Positions 1-8,764 of a DNA stretch of 64,000 nucleotides are shown piece after piece (within the stretch, counting starts at the first letter, position 1; each line of letters starts with the position of its first letter). A program made the position numbers and the translations under genes. The notes under the pieces were generated by a model that ran no database searches, was not told the DNA's origin, and worked only from the letters and a program-made list of their open reading frames with translations. The DNA lies in NCBI RefSeq assembly GCF_014697475.1, contig NZ_JACJRV010000004.1, forward strand, positions 62,001 to 126,000. Reading direction: 5' to 3'. The stretch comes from Nostoc sp. FACHB-152. GTDB lineage: Bacteria > Cyanobacteriota > Cyanobacteriia > Cyanobacteriales > Nostocaceae.

Positions 1-19
1 TGTCATTTGTTTCTAATAC

Positions 20-115
20 TCGTTCTCTATAAACTTCTCTCTCTTCGCGCTCTTCGCGCCCTACCCTGCGGGAAGCCGTTGACGCGTCTATGCGGTTCGT
101 TTAATAGAGCATACT
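20..115. repeat. Dispersed Nostoc-type repeat downstream of nrtB
   Basis: Intergenic sequence with repeated CTCTTCGCGC blocks and the tail GCGGTTCGTTTAA. A closely related tail (GTGGTTCGTTTAA) occurs at about 49821-49833 in front of another non-coding stretch. This is a dispersed non-coding repeat type that is frequent in Nostocales. It separates nrtB from whatever follows to the left, where nrtC is expected. Confidence 0.45.
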
Positions 116-124
116 AACTCTTGA

Positions 125-964
125 CTACTTCTGTTCTGCTACCACCTGACTAGCAATAAAACCGACCAACCTATCCAACAGTAATCCAACCAACCCAACA
201 TAAATGAGTGCCAAAATAATCTCACTCAAATTAGTTTCCGTAGTCGTGTTGTAAGCATCCCAAATAAACGAACCAATACCCACACCACCAACTAACATCT
301 CCGCCGCCACAATTGCCAACCAAGACAACCCAATTCCAATACGTAACCCTGTAAAAATATAAGGTACAGTCGCCGGAAAAACTATCTTAAAGAAATACTT
401 TGGCCCTTTCAGTTTTAAAACTCTAGCCACATTCACATAGTCTTGCGGAATTTGCTGCACACCCACGGTTGTATTAATAATAATCGGCCAAATTGACGTG
501 ATAAAAATCACGAAAATCGCTGAAGGATTAGCTTGTTGAAATGCTGCTAAAGAAATTGGTAGCCATGCTAGGGGCGGTACAGTTCGCAATACTTGAAATA
601 TCGGATCTACCGCGTTGTAAATAAATTGATTTGCACCAATTAAAATCCCTAATGTAATGCCGACAATTGTTGCTAATGAAAAACCTAAACCAACCCTTCC
701 TAAACTGCTGAGTATTTGCCAACCCAAACCCTTATCACTTTCGCCATTATCAAAAAATGGGTGAATAATAAAAGGGTCAAATGTTTCAGAAAATGTTTCT
801 ATTGGCCCAGGTAACTTAAAACCAGGGTTCAAACAAAGTAATTGCCAAATAATTAGAAAAATAGCTAGTGCAACCAAAGGTGGCACAACTTTTTGAGTAA
901 TAAATTTATTAATAGCCTTTTGTGGCTTTTTTCTGAATGTACGATTTCCTAGAACAGCTGCCAT
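125..964 (-). CDS. nrtB: Nitrate/nitrite ABC transporter permease NrtB
   Basis: Inner-membrane permease of the high-affinity nitrate/nitrite ABC importer. The 279-residue protein has several hydrophobic segments (about 25-45, 90-115, 147-167, 205-230 and 250-270). The EAA-type loop that contacts the ATPase lies at about 176-205, after a VNVARVLKLKG stretch. Length and sequence fit the NrtB/CmpB/SsuC branch of the binding-protein-dependent permeases. It follows nrtA on the same strand by 69 bases, in the order nirA-nrtA-nrtB known from the cyanobacterial nir operon. The ATPase gene nrtC would lie beyond the left edge. NrtB and the bicarbonate homologue CmpB are similar, so the assignment leans on the neighbouring nirA. 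Confidence 0.93.
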   Translation of the reverse strand: MAAVLGNRTFRKKPQKAINKFITQKVVPPLVALAIFLIIWQLLCLNPGFKLPGPIETFSETFDPFIIHPFFDNGESDKGLGWQILSSLGRVGLGFSLATIVGITLGILIGANQFIYNAVDPIFQVLRTVPPLAWLPISLAAFQQANPSAIFVIFITSIWPIIINTTVGVQQIPQDYVNVARVLKLKGPKYFFKIVFPATVPYIFTGLRIGIGLSWLAIVAAEMLVGGVGIGSFIWDAYNTTTETNLSEIILALIYVGLVGLLLDRLVGFIASQVVAEQK

Positions 965-1033
965 TGTTTTATTATTCCGTGGTAATAAAGTGGTACTAAA
1001 TTTGGTTATGATAGTTGGGAAAGGCGGACAAAA

Positions 1034-2347
1034 TTAGACTTTCTTAATTTTCAAAGATTGCAAATATTCTTCTGGCTTTTCTGGATCGAATTTGACACCA
1101 TCAAAGAAAGTTTCCACGCCACGAGAACTGCTGGTAGGTATTTGAGCATCAGGTACACCAATAGCCTTAGCAGCTTTCTTCCATAGGTCTTCTTTATTCA
1201 CTTGGTCAACAATTTCTTTAACTTTGGTATCTTTTGGCAGATAGCCCCAGCGAATATCTTCAGTTAAGAACCAAATGTCATGGCTCTTGTAGGGATAAGA
1301 AGCATTATCAGCCCAGAATTTCATCCTATATGGGTATTCTTTTTCAGTACGGCCATCGCCATAGTCAATATTGCCTTTCGCCCTCTCAATAATATCTGCG
1401 GCGGCAACGTTAAAATATTTGCGGTCAGCACAGATTTTGCACATTTCTTCTTTGTTTTCTGCCTTGTCGCACCATTGTTGCGCTTCTAGAATTGCCATCA
1501 ATATTGCTTGTGCAGCGTTGGGATTTTTATCAACCCAATCTTGTCGCATCGCAAAGGCTTTTTCAGGATGGTCTTTCCATAACTCACCTGTAACTAGGGC
1601 TGAATAACCGATTTTTTGGCTGACCAATTGAGCATTCCAAGGTTCACCCACACAGAAAGCATCGATTGTATTCACTTTCATGTTGGCAACCATTTGTGGT
1701 GGTGGTACAGGTTCCAAAACCATATCTTGATCTGGGTTGATACCGCCAGCCGCTAACCAATAGCGCATCCATAAATCGTGAGTACCGCCTGGAAAGGTGA
1801 TCCCGGCTTTCAAGGATTTTTTATCAGCTTTGGCTTGATTTGCAGCATCTTTAAGTGCTTTGCTTTGCAAATTGACTTTGAGTTCTTTGAACTTATTCGC
1901 AACAGAGATAGCCTGACCATTGGTATTTAATCGCGCCAAGAGATACATCGGCACTTTATCTTTGATGGTCATCAGATAAGGCATAGGGCTGAGGATGTGT
2001 GCGCCATCAATACCACCGCCAGCAGAACCAATTTTCAAGTTATCGCGGGTGACAGGCCAAGATTTTTGCTTGATAACTTCGACATCGGTCATGCCGTATT
2101 TGGCAAAGAAACCTTTTTCTTTAGCAATAATTAAAGGAGCAGAATCGGTGAGTGCAATAAATCCTAGCTTGGCTTTGGTTGTCTCTACTTTGGGAGCATT
2201 AGCAGAGGTGACATTGGCTACTGGTGCTGCGGATGGTGCATTCCCGCCATTGGAAGTTGTATTGCTGGAACAACCATGAGCAACAATAGAAGCTGCTGCT
2301 GCTGCACCAGTGGTGAAAATGAATTTTCTACGGGAAAGATTGGTCAT
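1034..2347 (-). CDS. nrtA: Nitrate/nitrite-binding lipoprotein NrtA
   Basis: Substrate-binding protein of the nitrate/nitrite ABC transporter, anchored on the periplasmic face of the cytoplasmic membrane. The N-terminus has a twin-arginine-like start (SRRKFIFTT) and an alanine-rich hydrophobic stretch ending in a lipobox (VAHGC, Cys26), followed by a Ser/Thr/Asn/Ala linker typical of exported lipoproteins. The rest (about 60-437) matches the NrtA/CmpA periplasmic-binding fold, including the MKVNTIDAFCVGEPWNAQ region. The 437-residue length is usual for NrtA. It lies 79 bases downstream of nirA, and the gap holds short tandem repeats (GGGGCTAGAGGCTAG). It is probably cotranscribed with nirA under NtcA/NtcB control, by analogy with Anabaena 7120. 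Confidence 0.93.
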   Translation of the reverse strand: MTNLSRRKFIFTTGAAAAASIVAHGCSSNTTSNGGNAPSAAPVANVTSANAPKVETTKAKLGFIALTDSAPLIIAKEKGFFAKYGMTDVEVIKQKSWPVTRDNLKIGSAGGGIDGAHILSPMPYLMTIKDKVPMYLLARLNTNGQAISVANKFKELKVNLQSKALKDAANQAKADKKSLKAGITFPGGTHDLWMRYWLAAGGINPDQDMVLEPVPPPQMVANMKVNTIDAFCVGEPWNAQLVSQKIGYSALVTGELWKDHPEKAFAMRQDWVDKNPNAAQAILMAILEAQQWCDKAENKEEMCKICADRKYFNVAAADIIERAKGNIDYGDGRTEKEYPYRMKFWADNASYPYKSHDIWFLTEDIRWGYLPKDTKVKEIVDQVNKEDLWKKAAKAIGVPDAQIPTSSSRGVETFFDGVKFDPEKPEEYLQSLKIKKV

Positions 2348-2426
2348 TAATTTGTCCTTTGTTATTTGTTGTTATGCACTGGTGAGGGGCTAGAGGCTAG
2401 GGGTTAGAGGCTAGAAGTATAAAATT

Positions 2427-3983
2427 TCAGACTTCAACCAAAGCTTCTTGTTTGGGCTTTGCGCCGAAGTGCTTGATGAGTAACTCTTGCAATACTGGCT
2501 GCAAGTCTTCGCAGGGTATGCCTTTAATTGCACAGGTTCCTAAATGAGCGTCCTTGCCGACTTTGCCACCCATATAGATGTCTACGCCTTCTACGGCTTT
2601 GCCATTTTTACGAGCTTTAGTACCCATTAAGCCGATGTCTGCAACTTGTGGCTGTCCGCACGAGTTGGGGCATCCAGTCCAATGAATGCGGACTGGCTGA
2701 GTGAAGGCTAAGTCTGCTTCTAAGGCTTTAATAGTGGCTAGAGCGCGGTTTTTAGTTTCGATGAGGGCGAAGTTGCAAAATTGTGCGCCTGTGCAGGAAA
2801 CTAGCGATCGCTCTAACACCCCTGGATTGATGGAAAATCTTTCTAGGAGAGGTTCTGCCAACAATGTTCCGAGGCTGGAATCAGAAATATTGGGAATGAT
2901 GATATTTTGTTCAACTGTCAGTCTGATTTCACCACTGCCGTAAACTTCTGCTAATCGCGCAATTTCAAACATATCTTCGGCATACAACCGCCCAACCGGA
3001 ATGTTAAAGCCTACATAGTTAAATCCTGGTTGTTTTTGCTTATATACACCGATATGGTCGCGTTTTTCCCAATCAATTTCATCTTTGGGCGCAGCAGGTA
3101 ACAATGACTTACCTAAACGCTGTTCAACTTCGGCGCGCAACTTATCTATACCCCATTCATCAATTAGCCACATCAAACGGGATTTCAGGCGGTTGGCGCG
3201 TGAGCCATTGTCTCGAAATACTTCTAAAACGGCTCTACATACAGCTACTATATCTTCTGGGGCTACCCAAGCATTTAAGGGAATTGCAGCATCACAACGT
3301 TTAGCAGAGAAGAAGCCACCAACCAGGATGTTAAAGCCGAATGTTGCCTCTTTGAATGCTGGAACGAATGCCAAATCGTTGATTTCTGCGTGAACTGAAT
3401 TATCCCGTCCACCTGTGATGGCGATATTAAACTTGCGAGGTAGGTTGCTAAACTCTGGGTTGCCTTCGCCTTTGTTGGTGAGCATATCTTGAATTTGCTG
3501 CACCAAATCTCGCGTGTTGAACAGTTCATCTGCATCCAGTCCAGCTACGGGATCGCCTGTGATGTTGCGGACGTTATCCATCCCTGACTGCACACTAGTT
3601 AACCCAACGTTTTGGAATTTATTGAAGATATCGGGTAAATCTTCAATTCTGATGCCCCGCAATTGAATATTCTGTCTGGTAGTAATGTCAGCACTGCCAT
3701 CATCGCCATAACGCTGCAATACTTCTGCTAATACACGCATTTGGTCGCTGGTGAGAATACCGTTGGGCATCCGCAACCGCATCATGAACTTGCCAGGGGT
3801 AACTGGACGGAAAAATACTCCCAACCACTTGAGTCGATGATCCCGGTCGGTTTCGTCCATTGCTTCCCAACCAAGGGCGGCAAATTTCTCAATCTCTGCT
3901 TTAACGGCGAGTCCGTCTTTTTCAGCTTTGAATTTTTCAAACTTATTGACGCTGGTTTTGGTAGTGGTTCCTGTATCTGTCAT
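2427..3983 (-). CDS. nirA: Ferredoxin-nitrite reductase NirA
   Basis: Reduces nitrite to ammonium with six electrons from ferredoxin, using a siroheme and a [4Fe-4S] cluster. The 518-residue protein has the two ferrodoxin-like half domains and siroheme-binding repeats of the sulfite/nitrite reductase family. Cluster ligands are visible at Cys397, Cys403, Cys438 and Cys442 (CTGAQFC and GCPNSC). The siroheme-contacting TTRQNIQLRG lies at 101-110. It is the first gene of the minus-strand nirA-nrtA-nrtB operon. The ATG at 3983 gives the normal length. In Anabaena the operon is activated by NtcA and NtcB and also needs CnaT, and homologues of ntcB and cnaT lie on the opposite strand nearby. Confidence 0.97.
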   Translation of the reverse strand: MTDTGTTTKTSVNKFEKFKAEKDGLAVKAEIEKFAALGWEAMDETDRDHRLKWLGVFFRPVTPGKFMMRLRMPNGILTSDQMRVLAEVLQRYGDDGSADITTRQNIQLRGIRIEDLPDIFNKFQNVGLTSVQSGMDNVRNITGDPVAGLDADELFNTRDLVQQIQDMLTNKGEGNPEFSNLPRKFNIAITGGRDNSVHAEINDLAFVPAFKEATFGFNILVGGFFSAKRCDAAIPLNAWVAPEDIVAVCRAVLEVFRDNGSRANRLKSRLMWLIDEWGIDKLRAEVEQRLGKSLLPAAPKDEIDWEKRDHIGVYKQKQPGFNYVGFNIPVGRLYAEDMFEIARLAEVYGSGEIRLTVEQNIIIPNISDSSLGTLLAEPLLERFSINPGVLERSLVSCTGAQFCNFALIETKNRALATIKALEADLAFTQPVRIHWTGCPNSCGQPQVADIGLMGTKARKNGKAVEGVDIYMGGKVGKDAHLGTCAIKGIPCEDLQPVLQELLIKHFGAKPKQEALVEV

Positions 3984-4539
3984 GAGCTAACTCTCATTAT
4001 TGCTAATCCAGTGAGAACTTCAGGCGGTAGTTACCCAATATCAATCAACCCGTAGTCTGGATTTTAGTTCTACGAGTTTTGGAGACTTTAAATTGAATAT
4101 TTATCTATGGCTGATTTCTAAGTTTTAAGTGCATTCTCAGATGGTATGTCTACTTGTTAATTGACAGGCAGGAGTCTGTCTTTAACCGAACGCAACTTCG
4201 TAAAGTCTGGGAAGTAGTTTGTGATGTTTTACATTATGAAAACTCACCAAGTAAACACCGCTATTGTTTATGTAACAATTTCGATACTTTCAAGGTTAGT
4301 CTCAGATCTCTGCTAAAATCGTATAAATAGCTACAAATTCCTAGTAAAATTGCGAATTACGGATGACAATAATGCGTTTTCTGCATCACACTGAGTAAAT
4401 GAGTGATGCAAAACCATAGATTCATAAATAGGTATGAACAAAAAATTATAGATTTTCTATTGATAGTGAAGCCTCTGCAAGCTACTAACCGTAGAGTAAG
4501 CTAATCGCTGTTAATCTAGAATAAATAATTTCCACAACT
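3984..4539. promoter_or_regulatory. Divergent nirA / Rieske-gene intergenic region
   Basis: This 556-base non-coding stretch must carry the nirA promoter (minus) and the Rieske-gene promoter (plus). No perfect NtcA site (GTA-N8-TAC) was found. Imperfect candidates are GTA-N10-TAC at 4272-4287 and GTA-N8-TAT at 4251-4264. An 8-base inverted repeat (TGCATCAC / GTGATGCA, 4382-4389 and 4403-4410) sits about 130 bases before the Rieske start. The assignment as the NtcA/NtcB-controlled region comes from its position and from what is known in Anabaena. Confidence 0.5.
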
Positions 4540-4962
4540 ATGAAACGTCGTGATTTTATCAATTGGGTTGGTTTAGGTTTTATAGTTAGTAGCCTACCAG
4601 TTGCTATTGCTGCTTGTTCTTCCCAAACAAGTGAAATCAGTCCTGCCTCCTCTGGGGATTGGCAAAAAGTAGGTTCTGCCAAAGAATTAGATCAGACTGG
4701 TCAACTTTTAGTCAAAAACTCCCCTGTCGGAACTGTTTTGGTAGTGGGTACATCTCAAACCGCAAATTTAATTGCAGTTGATCCTACTTGTACTCATAAA
4801 GGCTGCACTGTCGCTTGGAAAGCAAACACAAAACAATTTGCCTGCCCCTGTCACAAATCAGAATTTGGAGTTGACGGTCAGGCACAAAAAGGCCCCGCTA
4901 AAAAACCACTTAAGACTTACACCGCTAAAATTGAGGGCGATTCTGTTGTAGTCAAGAGTTAA
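4540..4962 (+). CDS. Small exported Rieske [2Fe-2S] lipoprotein
   Basis: A 140-residue Rieske iron-sulfur protein, presumably an electron carrier on the periplasmic side of a membrane. It begins with a twin-arginine-like signal (MKRRDF), then a hydrophobic stretch ending in a lipobox-like AIAAC (Cys26). The Rieske ligands are Cys84-x-His86 and Cys102-x2-His105 with 15 residues between them. The disulfide pair would be Cys89/Cys104 (CTHKGC and CPCH). It is shorter than PetC, lacks the PetC-type transmembrane helix and hinge, and so is not the cytochrome b6f subunit. It stands between divergent nirA and nirB. A role in nitrite or nitrate reduction is suggested by position only. Confidence 0.85.
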   Translation: MKRRDFINWVGLGFIVSSLPVAIAACSSQTSEISPASSGDWQKVGSAKELDQTGQLLVKNSPVGTVLVVGTSQTANLIAVDPTCTHKGCTVAWKANTKQFACPCHKSEFGVDGQAQKGPAKKPLKTYTAKIEGDSVVVKS

Positions 4963-5075
4963 TAGTCAATGGTCATTTGTTAAAAGACAAGAGGCAAAAG
5001 ACTAAAGGATGACATTTCAAAGTCAAACTTTTCTCCCCTACTCCCTACTCCTGATTCCTTACTCTCTAGTTTTTT

Positions 5076-6284
5076 ATGCAAGGCAATATCAACCCGCTTT
5101 TGGTGCAGGCACAGACAGCGCATGATGCAGCTGACTGGTCATCGTTGATTCAATATCTGCAACAGTTGATTTTGGTAGAGGATAATCAATATTCAAAAAA
5201 TATACTAGAATTAGCACTCTCAGTTTTAGAAATGGGAGATTTTCAGCAACGTTGGGAGATTACGAAAGTATTAGTTCGCTTAGGAAATATTGCCATTACG
5301 CCATTGATTGAAATTTTAGCAGACGAAGATGCAGAGGAAGAATTACATTGGTATGCGGCACGGACTTTAGGCGAGTTGCAGCATCCAGATGCGATCGCAC
5401 CTTTGGTAGAGTTACTTAGAAAGAGTGAAGATGAAGAATTAAAAGCGATCGCCGCTACAGCTTTAGGACAAATGGGTAGTCTGGCAATTACTGAACTCTC
5501 CCAACTTTTAAAACAAGATGATACAAGACTTTTGGCGGTGCGATCGCTTGCTTATATTCGCACTCCAGAAACTATCACGCCATTATTGAGTGTGGTACAA
5601 GATGCCGAAGTTGCAGTCCGCGCTACAGCCATAGAAGCCCTCAGTAGTTTTCACGATCAACGTGTGCCACCTGTGCTATTAAAAGCTTTAAATGATGTGG
5701 TGCCTACAGTTAGGCGCGTTGCGGTCTTAGGTTTAAGTTCCCGCCCTGATTTATGTGCAGAGTTAAATTTATTAGCACGGCTGCAACCTATGCTGTATGA
5801 CTTCAATATTGAAGTTTGTAGTGCTGCGGCAGTTGCCCTTTCCCGTTTGGGTGGTGATAATACTACCCATCATTTATTTACGGTGCTAATGTCACCCCAC
5901 ACACCCATCACCTTACAATTAGAAATTATTCGCGCTTTGGTTTGGGTGGGGACACTATCGGGTTTGGAATATTTGCAGCAGGCTTTTGCCCAAAATAAAT
6001 CAGAAATATTGTGTCAGGAAATTGTCACAGTATTGGGACGAGTAGAAAAACTAGAATTAGTTACAAAAGCTACAGAAATTTTGTTGGAATTGCTGCAAAC
6101 ACAACATCCAGCTACAGAAATTGTGACTATCAAAAGTGCGATCGCTTTATCTTTGGGACAGTTAGGTAATCAACAAGCTATCACTCCATTAACTATTCTG
6201 ACGCAAGACCCCCATGAACAGGTACGATTGCACGCGATCGCAGCCCTCAAAAAATTAAGTCCAGAGGTTGTGCATCAACAGTAA
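5076..6284 (+). CDS. nirB: HEAT-repeat protein, probable NirB
   Basis: A 402-residue protein made almost entirely of alpha-helical HEAT/PBS-lyase-like repeats, for example LHWYAARTLGEL, LKAIAATALGQM, LLAVRSLAYI and VRLHAIAALKKL. No catalytic motif or signal peptide is seen. It resembles the CpcE/F phycobilin-lyase superfamily at the repeat level. In Anabaena 7120 the gene between nirA and ntcB is nirB (all0605). Its loss lowers nitrite reductase activity and raises nirA-operon mRNA. The same place between nirA and ntcB here, with an added Rieske gene, supports the name; the repeat structure alone would not. It could act as a scaffold or maturation factor for NirA. Confidence 0.72.
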   Translation: MQGNINPLLVQAQTAHDAADWSSLIQYLQQLILVEDNQYSKNILELALSVLEMGDFQQRWEITKVLVRLGNIAITPLIEILADEDAEEELHWYAARTLGELQHPDAIAPLVELLRKSEDEELKAIAATALGQMGSLAITELSQLLKQDDTRLLAVRSLAYIRTPETITPLLSVVQDAEVAVRATAIEALSSFHDQRVPPVLLKALNDVVPTVRRVAVLGLSSRPDLCAELNLLARLQPMLYDFNIEVCSAAAVALSRLGGDNTTHHLFTVLMSPHTPITLQLEIIRALVWVGTLSGLEYLQQAFAQNKSEILCQEIVTVLGRVEKLELVTKATEILLELLQTQHPATEIVTIKSAIALSLGQLGNQQAITPLTILTQDPHEQVRLHAIAALKKLSPEVVHQQ

Positions 6285-6437
6285 ACAGTTATCAGTAAAC
6301 ACAATATATTTATCTAAAGGTCAACGGTAAGTGGTACTTAAGATTTCCTCACCATACGCATTGATAACGGATATAGCAGTTGTTCAAACATTAACTCCTT
6401 ATAAAACCCAGATTAGATAAAACTTTCAAGCCCCTTT

Positions 6438-6462
6438 ACTGATGACTGATGACTGATGACTG
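6438..6462. repeat. Heptanucleotide tandem repeat (ACTGATG)
   Basis: Three and a half copies of the 7-base unit ACTGATG, in the intergenic region before ntcB. This is a short tandemly repeated repetitive sequence of the kind common in heterocystous cyanobacteria. Confidence 0.8.
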
Positions 6463-6552
6463 TTTACTGAAGTTGTAACAAACTCTACCAAATTTTTTAG
6501 GAAAAACCGTTAACTTAATGAGAGCCACAAATGTAATTCAGGCTACATTATC

Positions 6553-7494
6553 ATGCGACTAGAGCAGTTGCAAGCTTTTTTGGCGATCGCAGACACTGGC
6601 AGCTTCCAACAAGCAGCCAGACAATGTGGTGTCACTCAATCAACTATCAGCCGGCAGATTCAAGCTTTGGAAGCGGACTTAGGCTTAGAACTATTTCACA
6701 GAACTAGCCATGCCAAATTGACCTTAGGCGGTGAACGGTTACTGCCGCGTGTCCGCAAGATTTGCCAAGAGTGGCAGGTTGCAACCCAAGAGATAGCAGA
6801 TTTAATGGCAGGCAAACAGCCAGAACTGTGTATTGCGGCGATTCATTCGATGTGTGGTTCTTACCTGCCACCAGTATTACAAAAGTTTTGTCATGATTAC
6901 CCCCAAGTACAACTGCGAGTCACATCATTAGGAAGCGATCGCGCCTTGAAGGTTCTCAAAGATGGATTAGTTGATTTAGCGATCGTTATGAATAATCGCT
7001 TTTTAACTACCGCTAGAGAAATGGTAGTCGAAGTTTTATATGAGGAACCAATAGAAGTCCTCACCGCAGTTAATCATCCTCTAGCCCAATATGACCGCAT
7101 CCCTTGGTCAGAATTAGTGCGTTATCCTCAAGTAGTTTTTAAAGATGGTTATGGGATGCAAAGGTTAGTACAAGATAAATTTGAGCGATTAGAAGCCACT
7201 CTGCAAGCAGCATTAGAAGTCAACACCCTAGATGCCTTTCGTGGCGTTGTGCGTCAAGGTGAATTAATCGCTTTGTTGCCCACCTCCGCATTAGTAGAAG
7301 CACGTCAAGACCCCACCTTAACAATACGCCCCCTAGCTAATAGCATTGGTATGTCAGACAATGCTAACTTTACGCGTCGAGTAGTTATGGTCACAACTCA
7401 AGACCGCCTCCAGATTCCACCAATCAAGCATTTTTGGGAATTGGTGTTAAAAAATATTCCTCCCCAATCGGAAGAACAGCGATCGGCTTCGTAA
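6553..7494 (+). CDS. ntcB: LysR-type regulator NtcB
   Basis: LysR-family transcription factor that activates nitrate assimilation genes when nitrate or nitrite is present. The N-terminal winged helix-turn-helix covers about 1-60 (MRLEQLQAFLAIADTGSFQQ, then recognition helix VTQSTISRQIQALE). The LysR substrate-binding domain follows (about 90-300). The length of 313 residues is normal. In Anabaena 7120, NtcB binds the nirA promoter together with NtcA. Its position next to nirB and cnaT supports NtcB over other LysR proteins such as CmpR or NdhR. Heptamer repeats precede the gene. Confidence 0.92.
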   Translation: MRLEQLQAFLAIADTGSFQQAARQCGVTQSTISRQIQALEADLGLELFHRTSHAKLTLGGERLLPRVRKICQEWQVATQEIADLMAGKQPELCIAAIHSMCGSYLPPVLQKFCHDYPQVQLRVTSLGSDRALKVLKDGLVDLAIVMNNRFLTTAREMVVEVLYEEPIEVLTAVNHPLAQYDRIPWSELVRYPQVVFKDGYGMQRLVQDKFERLEATLQAALEVNTLDAFRGVVRQGELIALLPTSALVEARQDPTLTIRPLANSIGMSDNANFTRRVVMVTTQDRLQIPPIKHFWELVLKNIPPQSEEQRSAS

Positions 7495-7558
7495 AGTTAT
7501 GATTAGTCAAATGTCAATGGTCAATAGTCCAAAGTCTATAGTCTTAACTTTAAAAAGT

Positions 7559-7606
7559 AATGACAAATGACCAATGACAAATGACCAATGACCAATGACC
7601 AATGAC
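7559..7606. repeat. Heptanucleotide tandem repeat (ATGACCA/ATGACAA)
   Basis: Six to seven tandem 7-base units alternating ATGACAA and ATGACCA, ending a few bases before the cnaT start. Related degenerate units occur at about 56761-56800. They lie in the non-translated leader and might affect cnaT translation, but nothing in the sequence proves that. Confidence 0.85.
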
Positions 7607-7611
7607 TAACT

Positions 7612-8679
7612 ATGAGTAATATCTTCAGGGAACTACTAAAAAAAGTAGGCAGTGGCAACCACACAGGAGAAAATTTGACCCGTGCTGAAGCTGCAACTGC
7701 TACCAAAATGATGTTGTTGGGGGAAGCAACACCAGCCCAAATTGGCGCATTTTTAATTGCCCACCGCATCAAACGCCCGACTGGTGAAGAGTTAGCAGGG
7801 ATGTTAGATGCCTATGATGAACTAGGGCCAAAACTCCAACCAATTACCAGCGCACCTCTACCAATAGTATTTGGCATACCTTATGATGGCAGAACGCGCA
7901 CTGCACCCATTAGCCCAGTCACAGCTTTACTCCTGGCCACGGCTGGACAACCTGTGGTGATGCATGGTGGCGATCGCTTGCCGACAAAATACGGTTTACC
8001 TTTAATAGAAATTTGGCAGGGTTTGGGCGTTGATTGGACTGCTTTATCTTTGCCTAAAACCCAGCAAGTATTTGAACAAACCGGAATTGGTTTTATTTAT
8101 ACACCGAAGCATTTTCCTTTAAGCACCAGTATTTGGGAATACCGCGACCAACTTGGTAAACGTCCGCCCTTTGCCACAATGGAATTAATATGGTGTCCTT
8201 ATGCTGGGGATGCCCATATAATTGCCGGATTTGTGCATCCACCGACAGAAGCGATGTTCCACGGAGCTTTGGAATTAAGGGGAGCGAAAAAATATACATT
8301 AGTCAAGGGTTTAGAAGGCAGTAACGATTTACCACGCGATCGCACTGCTATCATTGCCTTATCAGCATCCCCAGATTTAGAAAGACTGCTGCTATCTCCG
8401 CATGATTATGGGATTACTAGCAAGAATGTACCGTTGGGAACTACCGAAGAACTAATTACTCAAATTCAAGATATCCTAGCTGGGAAACCTGGGGAATTAA
8501 TGCAAACAGCCCTATGGAATGGTGGATTTTATCTCTGGCGCAGTGGTATTTGTTCAGATATGCGATCGGGTATGGCTAAGGCAGAAGAACTATTAACTAA
8601 TGGTGCAGTCGCAGCCAAACTCCAAGAACTGACTGAGGTAGTTAATTCAGCTTTTGAAAATGCCTTGCAGCACATTTGA
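7612..8679 (+). CDS. cnaT: CnaT, glycosyltransferase-family protein for nir expression
   Basis: A 355-residue member of the anthranilate phosphoribosyltransferase/TrpD fold family: an N-terminal helical domain (about 1-75, with AAAATKMMLLGEATPAQIGAFL-type sequence) and the nucleoside-phosphorylase-like domain after it. The classic TrpD substrate motif (KHGNR, GTGGD) is not conserved; the equivalent region reads VMHGGDRLPTKYG. It is therefore not the tryptophan enzyme. In Anabaena 7120 the orthologue all0601 (cnaT) is needed for nirA-operon expression by an unknown mechanism and lies close to ntcB, as here. It is probably cotranscribed with ntcB, 117 bases away. Confidence 0.87.
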   Translation: MSNIFRELLKKVGSGNHTGENLTRAEAATATKMMLLGEATPAQIGAFLIAHRIKRPTGEELAGMLDAYDELGPKLQPITSAPLPIVFGIPYDGRTRTAPISPVTALLLATAGQPVVMHGGDRLPTKYGLPLIEIWQGLGVDWTALSLPKTQQVFEQTGIGFIYTPKHFPLSTSIWEYRDQLGKRPPFATMELIWCPYAGDAHIIAGFVHPPTEAMFHGALELRGAKKYTLVKGLEGSNDLPRDRTAIIALSASPDLERLLLSPHDYGITSKNVPLGTTEELITQIQDILAGKPGELMQTALWNGGFYLWRSGICSDMRSGMAKAEELLTNGAVAAKLQELTEVVNSAFENALQHI

Positions 8680-8764
8680 AATAGTAAATGCGATCGCTAA
8701 CTAGCGTATAACTCAGGCTATTTCCACCGTAAAATAACAACCTAGCCCAGATATCCAAAAAGCT

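Noticed and set aside
1280-2279. Plus-strand frames opposite nrtA
   Set aside because: They are shadows of the strongly supported nrtA gene on the other strand.
4272-4287. NtcA site GTA-N10-TAC before nirA
   Set aside because: The spacing is two bases longer than the GTA-N8-TAC consensus and no well-placed -10 box was found, so it is mentioned only as a weak candidate.
4223-4315. 30-codon plus-strand frame (MFYIMKTHQ...) in the nirA upstream region
   Set aside because: There is no ribosome site, it overlaps the probable nirA promoter, and its composition looks random.
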